Positions 23,919 to 30,896 of a stretch of DNA of 64,000 bases are shown here, piece after piece. The notes under the pieces were generated by a model. It did no database searches and was not told the DNA's origin. It saw only the letters and a program-made list of their open reading frames with translations. The position numbers were made by a program, and so were the translations under genes. Within the stretch, counting starts at the first letter, position 1, and each line of letters starts with the position of its first letter. The DNA is from Pseudomonas sp. GD04019 (GTDB lineage: Bacteria; Pseudomonadota; Gammaproteobacteria; Pseudomonadales; Pseudomonadaceae), in NCBI RefSeq assembly GCF_029837695.1, contig NZ_JAOEEA010000007.1:124001-188000 (forward strand), written 5' to 3'.

Positions 23919-24656
23919 ATGCTGCGCTCTATCTGCTTCCTCGTCTTGCTGCTCGCCGGTTGTCCGGCTATGGCCGGCGACCTGACGGTGTCTGCCGCCG
24001 CCAGCCTGACCGACGCCTTCCGCGAAATCGCCGAGCACTATCAGGCAGAGCACAAGGACACCCGCGTGCTGCTCAATTTCGGCGCCTCCGGCGCGCTGCT
24101 GCAGCAGGTGGCCAAGGGCGCCCCCGTCGATGTGTTCGCCTCGGCCGACCAGCAGAGCATGGACCGCGCGCAGCAGATGGGGCTGGTGCGGCAGGCGGCG
24201 CGGCATGACTTCGCCGGCAATGCGCTGGTGCTGGTGGTGCCCAGCGACAGTACGCGGAACCTGGCGCGGCTCGATGATCTGTTGGCCGCCGACAGGGTCG
24301 CCATCGGCAATCCCGATAGCGTGCCGGTAGGGCGCTACGCGATGCAGGCTTTACAGGCTGCCGGCCTGTGGCCGCAGCTACAACCCAAGGTCGTTGGCAC
24401 CCAGAACGTGCGCCAGTCCTTGGACTATGTGGCCAGGGGCGAGGTGGACGCGGCGTTCGTCTACCGTACCGATGCCCGCAGCATGCCGGACAAGGTGCGT
24501 GTCGCCCTGGAAGTACCGCTGGCGCAAGCGATTCGCTACCCCATCGCACCTATCGCCCAGAGCGAGGCCGCGGAGCAGGCGGTGGATTTCGTCGACTACG
24601 TGCTGTCACCGGCCGGCCAGGCGGTGCTTGCCCGTCATGGTTTTCTGCGGCCCTGA
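23919..24656 (+). CDS. modA: Molybdate ABC transporter substrate-binding protein ModA
   Basis: Periplasmic molybdate/tungstate-binding protein. It has 245 residues with a signal peptide (LLLAGCPAMAG, cleavage near 19; the Cys is not in a clear lipobox). The mature chain starts DLTVSAAASLTDAFREIAEH, where the serines bind the oxyanion, followed by LNFGASGALLQQVAKGAPVD and VFASADQQSMD, as in E. coli ModA. It starts the modABC operon. Upstream are a ModE operator and an ANR-like box, so expression should rise when molybdate is scarce and oxygen is absent. Confidence 0.95.
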   Translation: MLRSICFLVLLLAGCPAMAGDLTVSAAASLTDAFREIAEHYQAEHKDTRVLLNFGASGALLQQVAKGAPVDVFASADQQSMDRAQQMGLVRQAARHDFAGNALVLVVPSDSTRNLARLDDLLAADRVAIGNPDSVPVGRYAMQALQAAGLWPQLQPKVVGTQNVRQSLDYVARGEVDAAFVYRTDARSMPDKVRVALEVPLAQAIRYPIAPIAQSEAAEQAVDFVDYVLSPAGQAVLARHGFLRP

Positions 24657-24668
24657 GCGAGGCGCCTC

Positions 24669-25349
24669 ATGGACGCAGTGTGGAGTGCCTTCCTTCTGTC
24701 CCTGCAGGTTGCCGGTTGCGCCACGTTGCTGACCCTGCTGTTCGGGGTGGCAGTGGGGTTCCTGCTGGCGCGCGGCCGCTTTCCGGGACGCGACCTGCTG
24801 GACACCCTGCTGACCCTGCCGATGGTGATGCCGCCGACCGTGCTCGGCTACTACCTGCTGGTGTTGCTGGGGCGCCGCGGCTGGCTGGGTGGCTGGCTGC
24901 ACGACAGCTTCGGCGTGAGCCTGATCTTCTCCTGGCAGGGAGCGGTGGTGGCTGCCTCGATCGTGGCCTTCCCGCTGGTGTTCAAGCCGGCTCGTGCCGC
25001 CTTCGAGGCGGTTGACGGGCAGTTGGAGCAGGCCGCGCGGGTGCTTGGCGTGAGCGAGGTGGCGCTTTTCTTCCGCGTGACCCTGCCGTTGGCCTGGCGC
25101 GGCATCCTGGCTGGCGTGTTGCTGGCGTTCGCCAGGGCGCTCGGCGAGTTCGGCGCGACACTGATGGTGGCCGGCAGCATTCCCGGCAAGACCCAGACCC
25201 TGTCGGTGGCGGTGTACGAGGCGGTGCAGGCGGGCCAGGACGACCTGGCCAACGGCCTGGTGCTGCTCACCTCGCTGGTATGCATTGCCGTGTTGCTGGC
25301 CGCCGGGCGTTTGGCGCCCGGACAGGTCGGCCAGCAGCGAGGTGGATGA
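24669..25349 (+). CDS. modB: Molybdate ABC transporter permease ModB
   Basis: Inner-membrane permease of the molybdate importer. It has 226 residues and five or six hydrophobic segments. The cytoplasmic coupling motif is visible near residue 157: ARALGEFGATLMVAGSIPGK, the ModB form of the EAA loop. TLPMVMPPTVLGYYLLVLLG is also typical. It begins 12 bases after modA and its stop overlaps the modC start. Confidence 0.96.
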   Translation: MDAVWSAFLLSLQVAGCATLLTLLFGVAVGFLLARGRFPGRDLLDTLLTLPMVMPPTVLGYYLLVLLGRRGWLGGWLHDSFGVSLIFSWQGAVVAASIVAFPLVFKPARAAFEAVDGQLEQAARVLGVSEVALFFRVTLPLAWRGILAGVLLAFARALGEFGATLMVAGSIPGKTQTLSVAVYEAVQAGQDDLANGLVLLTSLVCIAVLLAAGRLAPGQVGQQRGG

Positions 25350-26047
25350 GCATGCGTCTCGAAGTGGACCTGCACAAGACTCTGCGCTCTGCCGGACGCG
25401 CCTTTCACCTGCAGCTGAATTTCCGCGTCGATGGTTCCCGGCTGGTCATCCTCGGGCCCTCTGGTTCGGGCAAGAGCCTGACACTGCAGGCCATTGCCGG
25501 TCTGCTGCGTCCAGACTCCGGCCATATCCGCCTGGACGGGCGCACCCTGTTCGACAGCGCCGCAGGCATCGACCTGCCTCCCCAGGCCCGGCAAATCGCC
25601 TACCTGTTTCAGGACTACGCGTTGTTCCCGCACCTCAACGTGGCCCAAAACATCGCCTTCGGTCTGCACGGGGGCTGGCGCAATCCTGCCGTACGGGGCA
25701 GCTGTTCCGAGGTTCAGCACTGGCTGGAGCTGTTCCAACTGCGCGCAGTAGCCCTCCAGTTGCCTGGCGAGCTTTCCGGCGGTCAACGCCAGCGCGTGGC
25801 CCTAGCCAGGGCCCTGGCGGCCCGGCCGCGGGCGCTGCTGCTGGATGAGCCATTCGCCGCCCTGGACCAACGCCTGCGCGGGCAGATGCGCACCGAGCTG
25901 GATGCCCTGCAACTCGAGCTGGGCATTCCGCTGCTGTTGATCACCCATGATCCGGAGGACGCCAGGGTGTTTGGTGAGCAGGTTCTGCAGTTGTGCGATG
26001 GCGGTCTGCTGAAGGGCAGCTGGGAGGAGGCGCCCGCAAGGGGATAA
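25346..26047 (+). CDS. modC: Molybdate ABC transporter ATPase ModC, lacking the regulatory TOBE domain
   Basis: ATPase of the molybdate importer. It has 233 residues from an ATG overlapping the modB stop (ATGA). Walker A is GPSGSGKS (37-44), the Q-loop is YLFQDYALFPH, the signature is LSGGQRQR (143-150) and Walker B is ALLLDEPFAALD (163-174), with the H-loop in LLLITHDPEDARVF. Typical ModC proteins are about 350 residues, with a C-terminal TOBE/mop domain that binds molybdate and inhibits transport. Here the chain stops after the ATPase domain (WEEAPARG), so this feedback domain is missing. The next gene starts after only 55 bases, and no displaced TOBE frame was noticed. Confidence 0.93.
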   Translation: MSMRLEVDLHKTLRSAGRAFHLQLNFRVDGSRLVILGPSGSGKSLTLQAIAGLLRPDSGHIRLDGRTLFDSAAGIDLPPQARQIAYLFQDYALFPHLNVAQNIAFGLHGGWRNPAVRGSCSEVQHWLELFQLRAVALQLPGELSGGQRQRVALARALAARPRALLLDEPFAALDQRLRGQMRTELDALQLELGIPLLLITHDPEDARVFGEQVLQLCDGGLLKGSWEEAPARG

Positions 26048-26060
26048 AAAATTTATCAAT

Positions 26061-26084
26061 CGCTATATGCAAGTTGCTATTACG
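26061..26084. promoter_or_regulatory. ModE operator upstream of the TonB-dependent receptor
   Basis: CGCTATAT-N8-CTATTACG has the same 8-8-8 layout as the site before modA. It lies between modC and the receptor ATG (26103). The ATG at 26067 is inside it and is not used as the start here. Confidence 0.68.
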
Positions 26085-26102
26085 ACCTGGGAGCAGAAAC
26101 AG

Positions 26103-28088
26103 ATGAATGAAAGAAGCACGCGGCGCCTGAGGCGCTCCGGCCTGGCGGTTGCCGTCGCCCTGGCGATGCAGCCAGTGGCATGGGGGCAGGAGCAGACCTT
26201 CTCGCTCGGCAGCATTCTGGTGGTGGGGCAGGCGCAGGAGGTCGGCGAAATCGGCAGTGCTCAGGTCGCCTCGGTGGTGAGCCAGGAAGAGATGCGCCGC
26301 TACAACCGAAACAATGTCGGGGATGCCTTGGCGCTGCTTTCCGGTGTGACTCTCTCGAACAATTCGCGCAACGAGAAGACCATCCATGTACGTGGTTTCG
26401 ATTCGCGCCAGATACCGCTGTTCATCGATGGCATACCAGTCTATGTGCCCTATGATGGCTACATCGACTTCAACCGCTTCACTACCGCCGATCTGTCGGC
26501 CATCCAGGTGGCCAAGGGCTTCAGTTCGGTGGCCTACGGGCCCAATGCGCTTGGCGGTGCGATCAACCTGATCTCGCGCAAGCCGACCCGGGAGCTGGAG
26601 GGGGACGTCTCGGTGGGCATGGGCTCGGAAAGCGAGCGACGAACCTCGGTCAATGTCGGCTCCAACCAGGGCTCCTGGTACCTGCAGGGCGGTGCTTCCT
26701 ACCTGGAGAACGAGGGATTCCCGCTGCCCTCGGATTTCCATCCGACCCCGAGCGAGCGCGGCGGGCAGCGCAATAATGCCTATCGCGAAGACGGCAAGCT
26801 GTCGTTCAAGCTAGGGCTGACGCCGAGAGAGGGCGACGAGTACGCCCTCAGTTACTACAGCCAGAAGGGCGAGAAGGGCCAGCCGCCCTCTACTGACCCG
26901 AGTGTGGCGCGCTACTGGCAGTGGCCCTATTGGGACAAGGAGAGCCTGTACTTCGTCTCGCAAACGGCTTTGGGCGACCTCGAGAGCCTCAAGCTGCGTC
27001 TTTATCATGACCGTTATGACAACGAGGTCAGGTCTTACACGGACGACGCCTACGACCGGCTGAAAACAGCTGGACGCGGCAGTCTCGGTACTGGCCGCAG
27101 CATCTATCACGACCGTACCAGTGGTGGCTCGGTGGAACTCGAGTCGCGCCGCATGGCCGCTCAGACGCTGCGCCTGGTTGGCCATTACAAGTCCGACGAG
27201 CACGAGGAGGTTGACGGCGCCGGCACCACCAATGCCCGCTTCCAGGATGACCTCAGTTCCCTGGCACTGGAGGACAATATTCAGCTGGGTTCTCGCTGGC
27301 TGCTGTCGCTGGGCGCGTCGCGTCACAGACTCGAACCCGAATCGGTCTTCAGTCGCGGCAACCCCTATGCGTTGCCCGATAGCCAAACGGCCAGCGATGC
27401 CCAGGCCGGGCTGTTCTTCGACCTCAGCACGAACGCGCAACTGTACGCCACGGTGGCGCGCAAGACGCGCCTGCCGACGCTCAAGGATCGTTACTCCCAG
27501 CGTCTGGGTAGCTATGTGGAGAACCCGGACCTGCAGCCCGAGCGAGCCCTGAACTATGAGCTGGGCTACCGTGGCACGGCCTGGCGGCAGCTCGAGATAG
27601 AGGCCGCGCTGTTCTACAGCGACATCAGCGACAAGATCCAGTCCGTGGCCAATGTGGTGGGCACTGCTGCGCAGATGCAGAACGTCGGCAAAGTCCGCTC
27701 CCAAGGGCTCGAGCTGGGCCTGGCGAGCCCCGTAAGCCGCTGGCTGGAACTGGGCGGCAACTACACCCTGACCGATCTGGACAACCGCTCCGACTCGCGC
27801 AAATTGACCGATGTGCCGCGACACAAGCTGATCGTTCATGCCTCGTTCTATCCCGCCGAGCGCTGGGAGCTGGTGGCCTTCGCCGAGCACGACAGCAGCC
27901 GCTGGGCATCCGATCAGGTATCCCTGGATGGATTCACCACACTCAATTTCAAGGCCGCCTACAGCCTGCAGGAGGCCATGACTTTGGAGACCGGCCTGAA
28001 CAACCTCACCGACGAGGACTACAGCCTGGCCGATGGCTTCCCCAGTGCCGGGCGCACCTGGTTCGTCAACGCCGACTACCGCTTCTGA
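26103..28088 (+). CDS. TonB-dependent outer-membrane receptor, probably for molybdate or a molybdate chelate
   Basis: TonB-dependent receptor of 661 residues. The start at 26103 gives a good signal peptide (RRLRRSGLAVAVALAMQPVAWG, cut near residue 28); an in-frame ATG at 26067 sits inside a ModE operator and lacks a ribosome site. The plug domain (about 40-150) has NNVGDALALLSGVTL, IHVRGFDSRQIPLFIDGIPV and YGPNALGGAINLISRKP. The barrel ends with the usual terminal phenylalanine (NADYRF) after LNNLTDEDYSLADGFP. Known relatives carry siderophores, cobalamin or metals. Position between modC and modE, and a ModE operator at its 5' end, point to molybdate or a molybdenum complex as ligand; this is inference. 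Confidence 0.88.
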   Translation: MNERSTRRLRRSGLAVAVALAMQPVAWGQEQTFSLGSILVVGQAQEVGEIGSAQVASVVSQEEMRRYNRNNVGDALALLSGVTLSNNSRNEKTIHVRGFDSRQIPLFIDGIPVYVPYDGYIDFNRFTTADLSAIQVAKGFSSVAYGPNALGGAINLISRKPTRELEGDVSVGMGSESERRTSVNVGSNQGSWYLQGGASYLENEGFPLPSDFHPTPSERGGQRNNAYREDGKLSFKLGLTPREGDEYALSYYSQKGEKGQPPSTDPSVARYWQWPYWDKESLYFVSQTALGDLESLKLRLYHDRYDNEVRSYTDDAYDRLKTAGRGSLGTGRSIYHDRTSGGSVELESRRMAAQTLRLVGHYKSDEHEEVDGAGTTNARFQDDLSSLALEDNIQLGSRWLLSLGASRHRLEPESVFSRGNPYALPDSQTASDAQAGLFFDLSTNAQLYATVARKTRLPTLKDRYSQRLGSYVENPDLQPERALNYELGYRGTAWRQLEIEAALFYSDISDKIQSVANVVGTAAQMQNVGKVRSQGLELGLASPVSRWLELGGNYTLTDLDNRSDSRKLTDVPRHKLIVHASFYPAERWELVAFAEHDSSRWASDQVSLDGFTTLNFKAAYSLQEAMTLETGLNNLTDEDYSLADGFPSAGRTWFVNADYRF

Positions 28089-28107
28089 TCACATGGAGAA
28101 ACTCACA

Positions 28108-28647
28108 ATGGGCGCATTTCGCATTCTCTCGACTCTTACTGCAATGCTGCTGTGCGGCGAGCTCGCTGCCGCCGAGCAGTTACTGGATCCTGGGCGCTTC
28201 GTGACGCAATCCGTTGTCATTTCCGGTGCTGTCGAGCACAGCCTGAACCTCGATGTGGCGCAGCTGCGCAGCTTTCCTGTTCAGCAACTGACGGAGGTCA
28301 AACTGGTCTGCCAGTCCGGTGCCGACCGGGGCAAGCTGGAGGACATCAAGGGAGTAAGGCTGAGGGACGTGCTGGACAGGGCGAAGATCAAGGCGCCTGC
28401 TCACAATGATGTGAAGAAGATGGCAATAGTCGCACGCGCCAGCGATGGCTATGCCGTGGTGTTCTCCTGGAACGAGGTATTCAACTCGCCGCTGGGCGAT
28501 GGTGTGCTGGTGTTCTTCGAGAAGAATGGTATGGCCCTGGGACAGGATGAGGGGCGCCTAGCCCTGATTTCGGCGCAGGACACAAGGACCGGACCACGCC
28601 ATGTCAAATGGCTGCAGGACATCTCGGTGGTCAAGGTCGTCGAGTGA
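28108..28647 (+). CDS. Exported sulfite-oxidase-fold (molybdopterin-domain) protein
   Basis: Small exported protein of 179 residues from the ATG with GGAGA 8 bases upstream (an earlier ATG at 28093 lacks a ribosome site). The signal peptide ends near residue 22 (TAMLLCGELAAAEQ). The rest matches the oxidoreductase molybdopterin-binding fold: TEVKLVCQSGADRGKLEDIK, GVRLRDVLDRAKI, DGYAVVFSWNEVF and ALISAQDTRTGPRHVKWLQD. The Cys in LVCQSG is at the position of the Mo-ligand cysteine, but the arginine/histidine-rich pterin-binding N-terminal half of real sulfite oxidases is absent. It lies 19 bases after the TonB receptor, so a part in periplasmic molybdate or molybdopterin handling is possible. 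Confidence 0.75.
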   Translation: MGAFRILSTLTAMLLCGELAAAEQLLDPGRFVTQSVVISGAVEHSLNLDVAQLRSFPVQQLTEVKLVCQSGADRGKLEDIKGVRLRDVLDRAKIKAPAHNDVKKMAIVARASDGYAVVFSWNEVFNSPLGDGVLVFFEKNGMALGQDEGRLALISAQDTRTGPRHVKWLQDISVVKVVE

Positions 28648-28731
28648 CTCGCGCTCACGCAAGGCCGCCAGGGACGGCGTCGGGCGCATCACGGTCAACA
28701 AGAAAAAGTGCCACCTAGGCGAGAGGTCAGA

Positions 28732-29541
28732 ATGGAAAAGGACAACGCGATACAGCTGCATGGCTCGTTGTGGATGACGGTTGCCGGTGAGAACTTCGGG
28801 GGGCGTGGCCGAGTGGCGTTGCTCGCCAGGGTCGCCGAGTGCGGATCCATCACCCAGGCGGCCAAGTCGTTGGGCATGAGCTACAAGGCGGCCTGGGATG
28901 CCATCGATACCATGAACAATCTGGCGGGCGAGCCGCTGGTGCAGCGCCTGGTAGGCGGCAAGGGCGGCGGAGGTACGCACCTGACGACGCGCGGACAGCG
29001 CCTGGTGGACAACTTCCGGCTGATCGAGCGCGAGCATCAGCGTTTCGTGACTCAGCTCGGTGGCCAGGCGGAAGGCATGGCCGACGACTATCTACTGGTG
29101 AGGCGGATGGGTATGAAGAGCAGTGCACGCAATCAGTTTCTCGGCACCGTGAGCGGTCTGAAAATCGGTGCCATCAACGACGAAGTGGAGCTGTCGGTGG
29201 CAGGCGGTGCGAGGATTGTCGCCGTGATCACCCATGACAGCACGCAGGCGCTTGGGCTGGACTTGGGTAGCGAGGTCTTTGCGCTGATCAAGTCTTCCTC
29301 CATCGTTCTGGTCGCCGACGGCGAAGGTGCCCGTTTCTCGGCGCGTAACCAGTTGCCAGGTTCGGTGGTCAGGCTCCAGCCGGGAGCGGTCAATACCGAG
29401 GTGGTGATAGCGCTGCCGGAAGGGCCTACCTTGGCGGCGATCATCACCAATGACAGCGCTCGGTCGCTCGATCTGCGGCAGGGGCAGGCGATCACCGCGA
29501 TCTTCAAGGCCTCCAGTGTGATCCTCGGCGTTCCCGCCTGA
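28732..29541 (+). CDS. modE: Molybdate-responsive regulator ModE
   Basis: LysR-type-HTH molybdate sensor and repressor. It has 269 residues from the ATG 6-7 bases after GAGAGG. The winged HTH (about 20-110) includes GRVALLARVAECGSITQAAK and GMSYKAAWDAIDTMNNLAGE. Two tandem TOBE/mop domains follow, with SARNQFLGTVSGLKIGAIND and SARNQLPGSVVRLQPGAVNT starting each copy. This is the full two-mop architecture of E. coli ModE. It is the last gene of the molybdate cluster and probably acts on the two operators described at 23866 and 26061. Confidence 0.95.
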   Translation: MEKDNAIQLHGSLWMTVAGENFGGRGRVALLARVAECGSITQAAKSLGMSYKAAWDAIDTMNNLAGEPLVQRLVGGKGGGGTHLTTRGQRLVDNFRLIEREHQRFVTQLGGQAEGMADDYLLVRRMGMKSSARNQFLGTVSGLKIGAINDEVELSVAGGARIVAVITHDSTQALGLDLGSEVFALIKSSSIVLVADGEGARFSARNQLPGSVVRLQPGAVNTEVVIALPEGPTLAAIITNDSARSLDLRQGQAITAIFKASSVILGVPA

Positions 29542-29556
29542 GCCGCTTCGCCGAGC

Positions 29557-29570
29557 TTGATTTTGGACAA
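29557..29570. promoter_or_regulatory. Weak ANR-like box upstream of carbonic anhydrase
   Basis: TTGAT-TTTG-GACAA has one mismatch in the right half-site (GACAA for RTCAA). It shares its left half and centre with the modA site. It lies 61 bases before the carbonic anhydrase start. Confidence 0.3.
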
Positions 29571-29630
29571 GATCGGCCAGCGCGGGGCATGCCATTTTCG
29601 CGGCTGTAACCTGACGTGGAGAATCCTGCC

Positions 29631-30257
29631 GTGGACGTCGAGCGTTTACTGGCCAACAACCGTTACTGGGCGGAGTCGCTGCGCGCTCGCGATCCGAACT
29701 TCTTCGCCCGACTGGCGCGCCAGCAGCGCCCGGAGTTTCTCTGGATCGGCTGCTCGGACAGCCGGGTGCCGGCCAACGAGGTGGTCGGGCTGATGCCGGG
29801 CGAGCTGTTCGTGCACCGCAACGTGGCCAACATGGTAGTGGCCACGGACATGAATTTTCTCTCCGTGCTGCAGTACGCGGTCGATGTGCTGCAGGTGCGC
29901 CAGGTGATCGTCTGCGGCCACTACGGCTGCGGCGGTGTGCGCGCGGCGCTGGGCCACGAGGAGCTGGGCCTGATCGACAACTGGTTGCGGGCGCTCAAGG
30001 CCCTGTATCACCAGAACCTGCAGCGCTTCGAGGGGCTGGATGCGGAGCAACAGGTCGACCTGCTGTGCGAGCTGAACGTACAGCGCCAGGTGCGCAATGT
30101 CTGTCACACCACCATCGTGCAGAACGCCTGGCGTCGAGGCCATCCGCTTGCCGTGCACGGCTGGATCTACGGCCTCGACGATGGCCTGGTAAAAGACCTG
30201 CAGGTGACGGTTGACGATGCCGCGCAGCTGGACAACACCTTTCTCTACGACCAGTGA
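29631..30257 (+). CDS. Beta-class carbonic anhydrase
   Basis: Zinc enzyme interconverting CO2 and bicarbonate in the cytoplasm. The GTG at 29631 is chosen: a GGAG lies 9 bases before it and the protein then begins like its relatives (MDVERLLANNRYWAE), 208 residues. An in-frame GTG at 29616 has no ribosome site. The zinc and catalytic residues are Cys41-x-Asp43-x-Arg45 (GCSDSRVP), His97 and Cys100 (GHYGCGG). The gene converges on narL with 9 bases between stops. It lies between modE and nar genes, where bicarbonate supply or pH balance during nitrate respiration could be its use; that is inference. Confidence 0.92.
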   Translation: MDVERLLANNRYWAESLRARDPNFFARLARQQRPEFLWIGCSDSRVPANEVVGLMPGELFVHRNVANMVVATDMNFLSVLQYAVDVLQVRQVIVCGHYGCGGVRAALGHEELGLIDNWLRALKALYHQNLQRFEGLDAEQQVDLLCELNVQRQVRNVCHTTIVQNAWRRGHPLAVHGWIYGLDDGLVKDLQVTVDDAAQLDNTFLYDQ

Positions 30258-30266
30258 CGCGGCGGC

Positions 30267-30896
30267 TCAGCGCAGGTTCTCCAGGGCCCACACGGCGGCC
30301 TCCACGCGGGAACGCAGGCCGAGCTTGTGCAGCAGGTTCTTCACATGCACCTTCACCGTGCCCTCGGTGATGCCGAGCTTGTTGCCGATCATCTTGTTGC
30401 TCAGGCCGGCGGCGATCATCTTCAGCACCTGCCGCTCGCGGTCGGTCAGGTCCAGCGAGCTGGCGCTCTGCGGCGCGCGCAGGGCCTGGGCGAGAACGGT
30501 GGTCAGGGAGGGGCTGACCACCAGGGTACCGTGCAGCACGTCGCGCAGGCGGGCGATCAGGTGCTCCGGCTCCATGTCCTTGAGCAGGTAGCCGTCGGCA
30601 CCGAAGCGCATGGCGTCGCGCACGTCGTTCTCGGCGTCGGAGACGGTGAACAGCAGCACCTTGCCGACGAAACCCTGATCGCGTAGGCGCTTGAGGGTCT
30701 CAACGCCATTGAGCTGGGGCATATTGTTGTCCAGCAACACCAGGTCGGGAACCAGCCGCGCGACCTGGTCGCAGGCTTCTTCACCATTGTTGGCCTCGCC
30801 GACAACCACCAGGTCGCTTTCCAGTTCGATCAGCTGGCGGATACCGCGACGCATCATGGGATGGTCGTCGACCAGCAGCAGGGTGTGAGCGTTCAT
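30267..30896 (-). CDS. narL: Nitrate/nitrite response regulator NarL
   Basis: LuxR/FixJ-type response regulator of 209 residues. The receiver has the acidic pair in LLLVDDHPMMRRGIRQLIEL, the phosphorylation Asp56 in LVLLDNNMPQLNG and the conserved Lys later in the domain. The C-terminal HTH (about 145-205) reads LTDRERQVLKMIAAGLSNKM and GTVKVHVKNLLHKLGLRSRV. It overlaps the end of narX by 4 bases, forming a narXL operon. Target heptamers are visible before narK1. Confidence 0.96.
   Translation of the reverse strand: MNAHTLLLVDDHPMMRRGIRQLIELESDLVVVGEANNGEEACDQVARLVPDLVLLDNNMPQLNGVETLKRLRDQGFVGKVLLFTVSDAENDVRDAMRFGADGYLLKDMEPEHLIARLRDVLHGTLVVSPSLTTVLAQALRAPQSASSLDLTDRERQVLKMIAAGLSNKMIGNKLGITEGTVKVHVKNLLHKLGLRSRVEAAVWALENLR

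Noticed and set aside
26067..26102. Earlier in-frame ATG for the TonB receptor
   Set aside because: It has no ribosome site, lies inside the ModE operator and would put 12 unlike residues before the signal peptide.
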